A stretch of DNA of 36,774 bases from Pegethrix bostrychoides GSE-TBD4-15B (GCA_019359155.1 JAHHHV010000029.1:1-36774), one strand, 5' to 3'; shown: positions 16,940-23,830, counted from the first letter of the stretch. Notes: generated from the sequence alone by a model not told the origin. A program made the numbers and translations.

Positions 16940-17172
16940 TGGCTGAAATAGGGGCGGGTCATCGCAAAGTAAATCCAGGGCGCGAGTCCACTGGCACCGA
17001 TTTTTATAGTGAAGTTGCAGATCTACTACTGTCGGCTGTTGGTGAGCTAGCAGTTCAGTCCGAAGACCCACTCCAGGCAAAAAACACGGTCGTCAATAAT
17101 GACTTACATCTCTTCTTCCACTTCAACAACGACGCTGGGGCAGCTATCTCAAATCTGTCCTCAACTATCTGA
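16939..17172 (+). CDS. Small protein translationally coupled to the hub gene
   Basis: The ATG at 16939 shares one base with the hub stop codon (TGATG), a classical coupling arrangement. The 77-residue product begins MAEIGAGHRKVNPGREST, has a helix-prone middle (EVADLLLSAVGELAVQ) and then polar sequence. Its last 74 nt overlap the next gene (17099-17305) in another frame, so the true end may differ or the two may be coupled. By position after the hub it could be a small tail or chaperone component; no family recognised. Confidence 0.5.
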   Translation: MAEIGAGHRKVNPGRESTGTDFYSEVADLLLSAVGELAVQSEDPLQAKNTVVNNDLHLFFHFNNDAGAAISNLSSTI

Positions 17173-17305
17173 GGGTGATCGGCTCCGAGTGCTTGAGTTC
17201 GCCCTGGCGCTGTTGGAACAGAAGTCAGGCAAGCGGGTAAAACGGGCGGCTCGGTTCATCCAGCCTGCGCGTCCGGCGCTGGAAGATTGGCGAGTGGGGC
17301 AGTGA
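17099..17305 (+). CDS. Small protein of the STTTLG family, copy 2
   Basis: A 68-residue product aligned to the product of 1233-1436: STTTLG-x-L, CPQLSEGDRLRVLEFALALLEQ, a basic patch (KRVKRAARF) and a C-terminal EDWRVGQ. It begins in the same ATGACTT context and also lacks a Shine-Dalgarno sequence, so it may be translated by coupling to the overlapping upstream gene. Conservation of two copies 16 kb apart suggests a real gene. It may be a helical regulator or antitoxin-like; not established. Confidence 0.6.
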   Translation: MTYISSSTSTTTLGQLSQICPQLSEGDRLRVLEFALALLEQKSGKRVKRAARFIQPARPALEDWRVGQ

Positions 17306-17367
17306 TGTTCGGGGTAAAGCTGGTTTTTGAAAATGGTGCTTTTTAATGCCAGCTTGGCCTAAAACTC

Positions 17368-17388
17368 TAACTTATAGACGTTTTAACA
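17368..17388. repeat. 21-bp sequence shared with 22312-22332
   Basis: TAACTTATAGACG followed by any base and TTTAACA occurs here and at 22312-22332, identical at 20 of 21 positions. At 22312 it encodes, on the minus strand, the last residues (VKPSIS, stop) of the gene at 22311-22544. Here the minus strand would read VKTSIS and stop, but no gene precedes it. It may be a gene-end remnant or a DNA site. Confidence 0.5.
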
Positions 17389-17401
17389 TTCCCGATCTGC
17401 C

Positions 17402-17490
17402 TACTCATTCTGTACTCATTCTGTACTCATGGAAACGCCAGAAATCGATTTTATGACTCTTTAGCGCAAGAATGAGTACGGAATAGTACA
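17402..17490. repeat. 11-bp tandem repeats TACTCATTCTG with inverted partners
   Basis: TACTCATTCTG occurs at 17402-17412 and 17413-17423, and a third partial unit (TACTCAT) is at 17424-17430. About 40 bp further on, 17470-17490 contains two related units on the opposite strand (TACTATTCCG then TACTCATTC when read in reverse). Direct 11-bp periodicity with inverted partners is typical of iterons or cooperative operators. The stretch 17306-17938 has no convincing larger gene. Confidence 0.55.
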
Positions 17491-17578
17491 CTGCTGCCAA
17501 CGAGCTAGAGTAGCTGAAAACTGGTGCGATCACTAGGTCAAAGCTGTAAACAGCAAACTGTTGAGGGTAGTCAGGTGA

Positions 17579-17672
17579 TGGAAAAGAAGCGAAAAATACG
17601 GAAATTGAGCGCAGAATGGTGGCTTTAATTCCGATTTTGGCGCTATGTATGGTGATGATTTCGCAGTATTGA
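17579..17672 (+). other. Two overlapping tiny reading frames, basic then hydrophobic
   Basis: ATG at 17579 gives MEKKRKIRKLSAEWWL and then a stop. ATG at 17616, in another frame, gives MVALIPILALCMVMISQY and then a stop at 17670-17672. Joined by a frameshift in the overlap they would form a basic N-terminus followed by one membrane helix, the layout of small single-pass membrane peptides, including some type I toxins. CAGGTG just before 17579 is at best a weak ribosome binding site. This could be chance. Confidence 0.25.
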
Positions 17673-17722
17673 GTGTGTGTGGGAAGCCCCAGAAGCCTTC
17701 AGCTGTAGAGATCTCGGCTTGG

Positions 17723-17750
17723 GAGCGATGAACTGTTTTCCGCTCTTTTC
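17723..17750 (+). terminator. Weak terminator-like hairpin
   Basis: GAGCG (17723-17727) can pair with CGCTC (17741-17745), and TTTT follows. The stem is only 5 bp, so support is weak. It lies in the gene-poor stretch downstream of the plus-strand cassette. Confidence 0.25.
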
Positions 17751-17771
17751 CAGAAAAACTAGACGGGTAGG

Positions 17772-17802
17772 GAATGCTTCAGCCCCACTTTGAATGCTTC
17801 AG
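17772..17802. repeat. 11-bp direct repeat GAATGCTTCAG
   Basis: GAATGCTTCAG occurs at 17772-17782 and 17792-17802; starts are 20 bp apart, two helical turns. It lies in the same non-coding stretch as the TACTCATTCTG array, upstream of the 17835 repeat. Confidence 0.45.
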
Positions 17803-17834
17803 TTGTCAGCGGGAGCATGTCACCTTTGCGGTGA

Positions 17835-17849
17835 AGTATTTATACTCAT
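17835..17849. repeat. 15-bp sequence AGTATTTATACTCAT, copy 2
   Basis: Identical over 15 bp to 88-102. The TACTCAT core also recurs in the array at 17402-17430, so one DNA-binding protein may recognise all of these. No gene starts directly downstream on the plus strand; the minus-strand HNH-like gene ends at 17939. Confidence 0.5.
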
Positions 17850-17938
17850 GAGCAGAAACCCTCTACTTACAGGCATTCAGCTATATCGTTGCCAAGACAC
17901 TCAAGTTATGAACCTTCCAAAGTGACATGCACACGTTG

Positions 17939-18970
17939 TCAGCTGATGAATGGCCGGTTTTCAAAATCGCGTTGTAGTTTTTCAAATCGATTCATCAAAT
18001 TTTGTAGATGAGCAGCCATTTTGGGTTTCTCAAAACGCCAGCCTTCTACTGAGGTTAAATATTCAACAAAATGCTGGGGTTCGCATCCGCTACTCCCATG
18101 CCACTTATGGAAGCCTTGATGTATGTCTTCATGCATTGCTAGAAGATTATCGTGACGGGCTGCAAGATCAGGGCGAGTTGAACGATCGAACAGATGATGA
18201 ATATGCATGTCAAATGGGGCATGGGGTCTCTGCCGCTCCAGAGTTACCTGACATTTGCGGTTGGCAGCTGCTTTCACCTGATCCATGGCTCTTTGAACTC
18301 TCGCATCAAAAGAGTCTAAATATTTTCTCTGCTGATTAATAGCATCCTCATAGACTTCACATACTGCCTCAGTCCAAGCTTTTCGAGACTTTTGCGCTAA
18401 CTTCTCAGACATATTTTTGGCAATACGAACCATCCCGCTCTGGCTCCAGTATTCAACTCCATCGATTATGTCAAAGTCTTTCCCTATTTTTAGTTGATTA
18501 CGTCCGTCTAAGCTATCGTTTTCCTGCTCTCTCTTTCTAGCAGCATTCAACCCCTTGCCATTAGTATCTAGAATCCGAATTGTACGGCGTCGATCAACAA
18601 AGACCAGTTCACCTCTGACGACTACACCATCTTGGCATTCGCGAACAATTCTGCGTCTTACTAGCATTTGTTTGATGCGTTTGCGCCGATGCGTCAGCCT
18701 CTCTATAACAGATTCAAAAAGCTGACTAAACACGCTGGCTCTTGCAGTCTCTTGAAGGTATTTGGCAATTGCCATTGCTCCTTCTTCATAGAAGATACGA
18801 GTTCCCAGGCTCTGATTTAACCACTCAAAATGTTCACCTTCGATCAAATCCCATTCGTCATCATTGCGAGCATCAAAAGCTGTACAGACTGCATATAATC
18901 GCTTCAAATTAACATCCAGAATCTTTGCTGTCTCTTCAGCAGACAGCAGTTCGTGCTTAGTGTTGACCAT
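17939..18970 (-). CDS. HNH-like nuclease-fold protein with an N-terminal HTH
   Basis: The 343-residue product starts with a MerR/excisionase-like helix-turn-helix (residues 8-30, LLSAEETAKILDVNLKRLYA). A basic middle region follows (RRKRIKQMLVRRRIVRECQ). Near the C-terminus (about 235-300) is C-Q-V-T followed by FDMHIHHLFDRSTRPDLA, NLLAMHEDIHQGFHKWHG. The order C ... H-x-HH ... NL ... H-x-x-FH-x-W resembles HNH-type nuclease folds with a zinc-binding or catalytic His cluster. I infer a DNA-binding or DNA-cutting protein; the exact family is not recalled. It runs in the same direction as the J-domain gene 31 bp upstream. Confidence 0.6.
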   Translation of the reverse strand: MVNTKHELLSAEETAKILDVNLKRLYAVCTAFDARNDDEWDLIEGEHFEWLNQSLGTRIFYEEGAMAIAKYLQETARASVFSQLFESVIERLTHRRKRIKQMLVRRRIVRECQDGVVVRGELVFVDRRRTIRILDTNGKGLNAARKREQENDSLDGRNQLKIGKDFDIIDGVEYWSQSGMVRIAKNMSEKLAQKSRKAWTEAVCEVYEDAINQQRKYLDSFDARVQRAMDQVKAAANRKCQVTLERQRPHAPFDMHIHHLFDRSTRPDLAARHDNLLAMHEDIHQGFHKWHGSSGCEPQHFVEYLTSVEGWRFEKPKMAAHLQNLMNRFEKLQRDFENRPFIS

Positions 18971-19001
18971 AGCTGCTCAGCCTTCTAGTAGAGCGGTGTA
19001 C

Positions 19002-19568
19002 TTAACGAAACGCCAGAAGTGAATCTCGCATTTTTTGCAACTCCTCAAATACTTCGCGGTTCCCCCCATAATCTGGGTGATGCTGCTTTGCTAAGTGACG
19101 AAACGCTGTGTTGATATCGTCAGTGCTGGCTGTCTTTGGATTCAGGTTGAAGACGTGCCACGGGCGGAAATTCTTGAGAACGTCAATGCCATTGATGCAG
19201 GTCGGGCCTTCCTCATGACGCTCGGTTTCAGGAACTCTCACCCACTCTCGATATAGAATCAGCCAGCCTTCTTTTTTGCGAAGATCTAGTTCTTGCCCAG
19301 CAATTGCAAGCTTGAAAGCTTTGTGCTTCTTCAGTTCTTTGATATCACCGCACCCAAAAGCTTTGGCAACAGCAGCCTGTAGCTCAGATACTGTTGGTTC
19401 TTTTATTTTTGGAGTCTTGCTTGTTTGAGTTGACTTGGTGGAAGTCTTAGGCTTACGAGCTGATTTAGTTTGTGATTGTACAAATTCAGCAAACTCTTTT
19501 AAGACTTGAGCGTCATAGCCGAATTCGTGAACAATTTCGTGAATTCTAGATTCAATTGGGGTTGTCAT
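19002..19568 (-). CDS. J-domain (DnaJ-like) protein
   Basis: Using the ATG at 19568, the product has 188 residues. The C-terminal part (about 140-188) is a J domain: INTAFRHLAKQHHPDYGG with the HPD tripeptide, then EVFEELQKMRDSLL. The N-terminal part has a helix (EIVHEFGYDAQVLKEFAEFV), a Lys/Ser/Thr-rich linker (KSARKPKTSTKSTQTSKTP) and a middle domain. J proteins stimulate Hsp70 (DnaK). A non-canonical C-terminal J domain usually recruits Hsp70 to one specific task, possibly replication or assembly of the replicon's own complexes. An upstream in-frame TTG at 19592 is a less likely start. Confidence 0.8.
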   Translation of the reverse strand: MTTPIESRIHEIVHEFGYDAQVLKEFAEFVQSQTKSARKPKTSTKSTQTSKTPKIKEPTVSELQAAVAKAFGCGDIKELKKHKAFKLAIAGQELDLRKKEGWLILYREWVRVPETERHEEGPTCINGIDVLKNFRPWHVFNLNPKTASTDDINTAFRHLAKQHHPDYGGNREVFEELQKMRDSLLAFR

Positions 19569-19648
19569 AACTTCATTCTTAACCCTTGACAATAATGTAA
19601 AGTACTGCGAGCGACTAAACTCTCAGTTCTCAGCTCTGCCCTGATGTT

Positions 19649-19987
19649 TCATTGCGACAGATGGTAAGTACAGACGCGCCTGAGCATCTTTCGAGTAGCT
19701 TCGGACTGTGGCTCAAGCATCGGCTCAAAGGTCACTCCGTCAGCTTTGACTACTTGAAATCGGCCATCGCAAGGTGTGAAAGAAAAAGGTCGATCTTGTC
19801 CAATCTGGTAGGTGAAGAAGTAGCCTCCACCTCTAGCGTCAGCTTGAATAGAATCCAGATTGAGATAAACCTTCTCTCCAGTGGAAGCAACTCCTTGATA
19901 TTCCCACCGTGCCTCACCCTGCGCCATTGCATTTGCCTCAACTGCAATCACAAAAATTGCAGCAAGCGTCATCATTCGGCTCAGCAT
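19649..19987 (-). CDS. Secreted surface-adhesin-E-like protein
   Basis: The 112-residue product has a signal peptide (residues 1-23, MLSRMMTLAAIFVIAVEANA). The mature part reads ARWEYQGVASTGEKVYLNLD, then SIQADARGGGYFFTYQIG, with two cysteines near the end (C-D-GRFQ and VCTYHLS). This is the pattern of the adhesin-E-like family: W-x-x-x-x-x-STG-x-x-x-YLD-x-x-S and C-terminal cysteines that form a disulphide. Predicted extracytoplasmic; binding partner unknown. It lies 9 bp after the lipoprotein gene (19997-21262) and is probably in its operon. Confidence 0.65.
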   Translation of the reverse strand: MLSRMMTLAAIFVIAVEANAMAQGEARWEYQGVASTGEKVYLNLDSIQADARGGGYFFTYQIGQDRPFSFTPCDGRFQVVKADGVTFEPMLEPQSEATRKMLRRVCTYHLSQ

Positions 19988-19996
19988 TTTTGACCT

Positions 19997-21262
19997 CTAC
20001 CTGAAAATTTTCTGGGCTACAGTTTCGGCATAGGTGGCAGAGAAAATCTTCTCGTCCAGCGACTTCCCACTTTCATCAAGAGCAATGCAAACCGTCTGGT
20101 TGTCCTGTCCCCCACCTGGCCTGACAATCTCCTGGCAGGCCGCCCAGAGTTTATAGGCCGAGGAGTAGTCTGCCCTTGATTTTATATGAAGGTTATAGCA
20201 GCCCAGAAAAGTGTTCACTTGCTGGGCATTGCCTGCAAGTACAACATGCTGATAGTAGGGCGATGCATTGTTTGCACCCAGTGAAATAGGACTCTCTAAT
20301 GCCCAAGGATCTACTTGCGGGAGAGAACTGCATTGTGAGTCAGCGCTCCCAAGCAGTTCCGAATAGAGCCAGCCGACTTTCCCATCCACTTCAACTTCAT
20401 ACCAAAGCTGTCCAGAGCTGTTGGTCTTCTCGCTCAAGATTTTTACAGCAGTGCCATTGGGTACTTTTGAAACTACGCTGACCTCGGTGCTGGGGCTGCT
20501 ACGCAGATTTGCAGAACCATCTTTCGCCTGCACCGTGCGCGAGGAAGCCTGACTGACTGCTGGGGTTGGACTTGCACTAGGTGTCGCGCCGATTGTCGGC
20601 TGAGGCGATTTTTTGGCTGAAGCATCCGTGCTGGTTGGCGTGGCTGCTGCGCTCGTTATTGCTGGGTTGCTCTCAGTCTCGAACAACACCTCGTTGACTA
20701 GCAGCTTGATGTTAGAGGCGTCAGGCGCAACGCGAAAAGCTTTTGCCGTTTTGACGGTCGCGCCGGGGAATAGCTGATCACTTGACTCGCCGAGATTATG
20801 TTCTTTCAACCACTGATTGAAAACAGTGGTATCCTCCCAATCCTCCAAGTCATCATATTTACGGCCTTGACTGTCAATGAGCTGAAACCCTGACCAGTCC
20901 AAGTCTCCTGATTCCTTACCTGTATTTTTGAGCGTCACGTACACAACAACGAGCTTTCCATCTTTTTGGGCAACCTCTTTTGCGCTGAAAGTTGCTGCTG
21001 AGATCGTTGTTCCGATTTCACTGCTGCTAACCTGAACCGCACGATTGTCTCTGACATCACCCCATGTTCCAAGGCTGATGACCGATTCCTGCGAGGGGGA
21101 AGCTGCTAACGGCGCTGCTTGTTGAAATGGTGAGCTGACAGCCTCACCCTGTGGTGATTGCGCCGAGGTGCAGGCGGAGAGAGCAAGAATTGGTATGGTC
21201 AAAATCACACTGGCAAAGAGGTTCCTGATGTGCCCAGAGGAGATATTCAGTCGCTTGGTCAT
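19997..21262 (-). CDS. Lipoprotein with DUF4352-like and SH3b domains
   Basis: The 421-residue product has a lipoprotein signal: a basic start, a hydrophobic stretch and the lipobox LSAC at about residues 28-31. A DUF4352-like beta domain spans about 75-195 (LVVVYVTLKNTGKESGDLDW, FQLIDSQGRKYDD). A Ser/Pro/Thr-rich linker follows (about 200-250), then a bacterial SH3 domain (about 255-315: GSANLRSSPSTEVSVVSKVP, W-YEVEVDGKVGWLYSELL). The C-terminal 100 residues contain four cysteines. It should be anchored outside the cytoplasm and bind cell-wall material through SH3b. It is probably the first gene of an operon with 19649-19987. Confidence 0.8.
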   Translation of the reverse strand: MTKRLNISSGHIRNLFASVILTIPILALSACTSAQSPQGEAVSSPFQQAAPLAASPSQESVISLGTWGDVRDNRAVQVSSSEIGTTISAATFSAKEVAQKDGKLVVVYVTLKNTGKESGDLDWSGFQLIDSQGRKYDDLEDWEDTTVFNQWLKEHNLGESSDQLFPGATVKTAKAFRVAPDASNIKLLVNEVLFETESNPAITSAAATPTSTDASAKKSPQPTIGATPSASPTPAVSQASSRTVQAKDGSANLRSSPSTEVSVVSKVPNGTAVKILSEKTNSSGQLWYEVEVDGKVGWLYSELLGSADSQCSSLPQVDPWALESPISLGANNASPYYQHVVLAGNAQQVNTFLGCYNLHIKSRADYSSAYKLWAACQEIVRPGGGQDNQTVCIALDESGKSLDEKIFSATYAETVAQKIFR

Positions 21263-21492
21263 AATTGTTCGGCGCTGTTTGTCAATTCACTAGGATGTAG
21301 ATAGAGCAAAGACGCACACAGCCCTCATGCGGGCATGTTACGGAGCATTGCTTTGTGAATGACAACTTTACAGAGGAACGCCAGATGATCAGTAGCCTAG
21401 AGCCTGCATCTACCTCCCGTCTTTGATGTTGTAGTTTTGTTTAAAAGTCTTTGCGCTCTGTTACGTGCCGTTATCTAAGGAGAGGTGAACAT
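21263..21492. other. Intergenic stretch, possible tiny reading frame
   Basis: No convincing gene. A GTG at 21355, with GGAG 9 nt upstream, opens a 23-residue frame (MNDNFTEERQMISSLEPAST ...) ending at 21426; this is too short to trust. The stretch should hold the promoter of the minus-strand lipoprotein operon. Confidence 0.25.
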
Positions 21493-21882
21493 TCAACCAG
21501 CTTTTGGCTTCTCTCGAAGCCCCAATTCCTGCTCGACCTTCATCAGCCGTTCTTCTGAGTCAAGGTCGAAAAATGTGGTGCTGGCAAAGCTAAGCAACTT
21601 GCTAGCTGCTGCAACTCGGCAACGTGGGTCTTGATCTGGGTTGGTCATGATTTCGCTGAGCGTAGCCAGGGCATCATCCACTAGCGACAATGCTCGGCTG
21701 AAGCTGAGCCGTCCTTGCCTCCGATGCAGATCGCGTAGAGCCGCGTTGAAGTCGTCTTGGTGTAACCATTGGTACAAAGTCTCTCGGCTAATGCCACATT
21801 CTTGAGCAGTGTCAGTCTTATTCATGCCAGCACCCAGCAGGCCAATCGCTTTAGTTTGTTTTGGGGTGAGATTGGTTGGCAT
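21493..21882 (-). CDS. HTH protein resembling a phage terminase small subunit
   Basis: From the ATG at 21882 the product is 129 residues. It begins MPTNLTPKQTKAIGLLGAGM and continues NKTDTAQECGISRETLYQWL, a helix-turn-helix of the type found in terminase small subunits and in related plasmid proteins. A helical C-terminal half follows (ALATLSEIMTNPDQDPRCRV, AAASKLLSF). Terminase small subunits bind phage DNA for packaging, but no large subunit is visible here, so a regulatory role is as likely. It is divergent from 21963; the 80-bp gap holds both promoters. A longer frame to 21972 was rejected because it would cross that promoter region. Confidence 0.6.
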   Translation of the reverse strand: MPTNLTPKQTKAIGLLGAGMNKTDTAQECGISRETLYQWLHQDDFNAALRDLHRRQGRLSFSRALSLVDDALATLSEIMTNPDQDPRCRVAAASKLLSFASTTFFDLDSEERLMKVEQELGLREKPKAG

Positions 21883-21962
21883 AAGCTGACAATTTCTGAC
21901 GCTCTGAATATCCCAAGAGTAGCTAGAATTAAGGCGCACTGCCAATTTTGAGGAAATTAAGA

Positions 21963-22304
21963 ATGACGACAACGGCTGAATTAGAACGGCGTTTGGCGGC
22001 GGCAGAACGCAAGCTGCAAGAGTTTGAGCAGGCTGGTGTAGTCAAAAAAGCGGCACTGCTGGATGACGTGATACTTGTCAAAATTACGGATCGGCATGGT
22101 GAGATTGGTAACTACACGATCCAAAACGCGCGTCGCGCTCAAGCGCGGCTAAGTATCGGCGAATGGCATCTGCTGAGCCGTTCTGAGTTCGGTGATGCAG
22201 TCGAACAGACCAAATCAAACCTTAAAAATAACCCGTCTCGGTCATACTCGATTGAAGTGCGCTATGGCCAAGACGTGACAATCTCAACTGCCTCTTTCGC
22301 CTAA
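21963..22304 (+). CDS. Hypothetical protein with an N-terminal coiled coil
   Basis: The ATG at 21963 is preceded by GAGGAAATTAAGA. The 113-residue product starts MTTTAELERRLAAAERKLQE (coiled coil, residues 1-25). The rest looks like an alpha/beta domain (DDVILVKITDRHGEIGNYTI, RAQARLSIGEWHLLSRSEFG, SYSIEVRYGQDVTIS). No family recognised. It is convergent with 22311-22544, with only 6 bp between the stops. Confidence 0.6.
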   Translation: MTTTAELERRLAAAERKLQEFEQAGVVKKAALLDDVILVKITDRHGEIGNYTIQNARRAQARLSIGEWHLLSRSEFGDAVEQTKSNLKNNPSRSYSIEVRYGQDVTISTASFA

Positions 22305-22310
22305 CAAGGT

Positions 22311-22544
22311 TTAACTTATAGACGGTTTAACAAGAGCCGTTTTTTGCAACTGCGCCAACATCTTTTCCTGATCTGGCAGGCTGAGATTTAAGACTCCAGA
22401 CTCTAACTTTTCGATTGCTGTTTCTGCGTCCCCCAACCATGCGAGCTGCCGCTGCACTGGATAAGGCTGGCCGGTGATGCGGATCGAATAGGCAATGCTG
22501 AAATAATCCTTCCCGGCCTTGCGATACTTGCGGAGAAACGCCAT
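22311..22544 (-). CDS. Hypothetical small protein
   Basis: A 77-residue product starting MAFLRKYRKAGKDYFSIAYS, then IRITGQPYPVQRQLAWLGDA and a helical tail. The front half recalls the beta-rich N-termini of some transposases and related small cyanobacterial proteins (K-x-G-x-x-Y-x-S-I ... QRQLAWLG), but this is not enough to assign it. A perfect 14-bp stem (22548-22584) ends 3 bp before the ATG and may control it. The 21-bp sequence over its stop codon recurs at 17368-17388. Confidence 0.55.
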   Translation of the reverse strand: MAFLRKYRKAGKDYFSIAYSIRITGQPYPVQRQLAWLGDAETAIEKLESGVLNLSLPDQEKMLAQLQKTALVKPSIS

Positions 22545-22547
22545 AGG

Positions 22548-22584
22548 AAATGTAGTGAGAAATCAAAAGCTTCTCACTACATTT
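22548..22584. terminator. Perfect 14-bp hairpin before the 22544 start
   Basis: AAATGTAGTGAGAA (22548-22561) and TTCTCACTACATTT (22571-22584) are perfect reverse complements with a 9-nt loop. On the minus strand it lies between the frameshifted gene (ending at 22610) and the ATG at 22544. On the plus strand T-rich sequence follows. It could terminate transcription, act as an operator, or fold over the ribosome entry region of the 22544 gene, which has no Shine-Dalgarno sequence. Confidence 0.6.
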
Positions 22585-22609
22585 TAGTTTTTAAGTTTTG
22601 AAGCTATGA

Positions 22610-22790
22610 CTACTTGCCGGAATCGGGATGTATGTGGTGGGCCAGCCCAGCAGTATCCATCAGGTCATACGCGACAAGCATCGGCACCTGTGGAATCTGG
22701 CGTAGTGCGGCGCTCGACTGCGGGCGTTAACCGCTTCATGATGATGTTGATTTTCAATTCGTCTGTGTTCATTTCAAAACCTTCACTCAT
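22610..22790 (-). pseudogene. Frameshifted small gene
   Basis: An ideal ribosome binding site (TTAGGAGAACT then ATG at 22790) starts MSEGFEMNTDELKINIIMKR, LTPAVERRTTPDSTG, which soon stops. The neighbouring frame, taken up around 22710, reads AALRQIPQVPMLVAYDLMDT, AGLAHHIHPDSGK and stops at 22610-22612. The second part is much more protein-like, and a one-base deletion in GAGCGCCGCA would join them as VEAALRQIP. I read this as an inactivating or, less likely, a programmed frameshift. The reading is inferred from protein-likeness. Confidence 0.5.
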
Positions 22791-22818
22791 AGTTCTCCTA
22801 ATAAATTGGTGACGATGC

Positions 22819-23157
22819 TCAGATCTCATGTGGCAACCATTTTTTAGAACCACGCGACCAAACAGGGTCGGAGCATCCGGGCGAGTTCACAAACAAAACG
22901 CTAACTACCGTCTGCTGCCTTAATTCACTGCGCAGCATTTTGATAATTTCATCCACGAGTCCCAAACATAAATCTTCATGACTTGACAGATGCACGACAA
23001 AGCCTATCGCTTCATCTTTACGATCGTTTGAAGATATTCGGTAGCACCTTGTGACTTTCCTCTCAAGAGCTTTACGCAACGCTTTACTGAAGCCGGACAT
23101 CACCCAGAGATGATTCAAGTGACACGAGTCATCCGAAATAAAAAGAAGCTCTTGCAT
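22819..23157 (-). CDS. Hypothetical protein
   Basis: A 112-residue product from the ATG at 23157, preceded by GCAGGAAAATC (a Shine-Dalgarno sequence of fair quality). It reads MQELLFISDDSCHLNHLWVM and has helices and strands without a known motif. The layout is compact alpha/beta (DEAIGFVVHLSSHEDLCLGL, VDEIIKMLRSELRQQTVVSV). It is 28 bp upstream of the frameshifted gene on the same strand. Function unknown. Confidence 0.55.
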   Translation of the reverse strand: MQELLFISDDSCHLNHLWVMSGFSKALRKALERKVTRCYRISSNDRKDEAIGFVVHLSSHEDLCLGLVDEIIKMLRSELRQQTVVSVLFVNSPGCSDPVWSRGSKKWLPHEI

Positions 23158-23198
23158 GATTTTCCTGCGTGTAATTTACTGCGACGATTTCCAGGAAT

Positions 23199-23312
23199 TC
23201 AAACTGCAACTTTGCGCGGCCTGCCCCGACGTTGGGGCGCTGGTTTCGATTCCACCGGGTTCATTTTTGCGCGCGGGTTACGAGTTCGTTTTGAGGCTGC
23301 TGCCGCGACCAT
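23199..23312 (-). CDS. Very small basic protein with an AT-hook-like motif
   Basis: From the ATG at 23312 the frame gives 37 residues: MVAAAASKRTRNPRAKM, then NPVESKPAPQRRGRPRKVAV. The GRPRK core flanked by basic residues is the AT-hook signature for the minor groove of AT-rich DNA. The ribosome binding site is weak, and Met17 is an alternative start. It lies 42 bp upstream of the 23157 gene on the same strand. It may be real or the tail of an older protein. Confidence 0.4.
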   Translation of the reverse strand: MVAAAASKRTRNPRAKMNPVESKPAPQRRGRPRKVAV

Positions 23313-23419
23313 GACCAGTCCAACCGCATCGACCGGGACTCCCCACGTTCAACCGCCCTGACTCACCGCGCTCAAAACTCACTGGGTAGTAAGTGTCGCA
23401 GGCATAATAGCGTCAGGAA

Positions 23420-23830
23420 TTAGAGCTTCGATCCTCGACTCACGGTCAGGCTGAACTTTCGTCTTAGCGCAGCCGAGTGATAAGTTAACCTTTCAATCCC
23501 TTTCACAATTTCTTTTGCTTCAGCCACTGAATCGTCTATACTGCCATCGCGCCATTTACCGATTACGTTGTGCAGCTGAACCAAAGCCAAGCCAAGCCCC
23601 ATCCGCTCAACAACATCTGAAAAGTCAGCATCTAGCCGGTCACTCCCGGCCTCAACATAGCCTTTTAGCCCTAGCTCAGCCCGCTTACGGCTAACCTCAA
23701 ACTGGACATCAGAATACGAATCAGATTGACTCCAGACGTTAATACGCTGCTCGTCTGCGGTCACAGGATGCACCAGAGTTACCGCATGGAGAACAGTGTG
23801 GATAGTTTCAGGTCGGTGTTCAGACATCAT
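23420..23830 (-). CDS. Hypothetical protein
   Basis: A 136-residue product starting with tandem ATGs (23830 and 23827), with AGGAT 7 nt upstream. Residues 10-45 look like a beta region (HTVLHAVTLVHPVTADEQRI), and the rest is helical (DVVERMGLGLALVQLHNVIG, EAKEIVKGIERLTYHSAALR). No known motif. It is part of the minus-strand run of small genes. Confidence 0.55.
   Translation of the reverse strand: MMSEHRPETIHTVLHAVTLVHPVTADEQRINVWSQSDSYSDVQFEVSRKRAELGLKGYVEAGSDRLDADFSDVVERMGLGLALVQLHNVIGKWRDGSIDDSVAEAKEIVKGIERLTYHSAALRRKFSLTVSRGSKL

Noticed and set aside
23215-23275. A T-loop-like string (GGTTTCGATTCC) that suggested a tRNA.
   Set aside because: No acceptor stem, D-arm or anticodon arm can be formed around it; the nearby GCCCC/GGGGC pair does not fit a tRNA.
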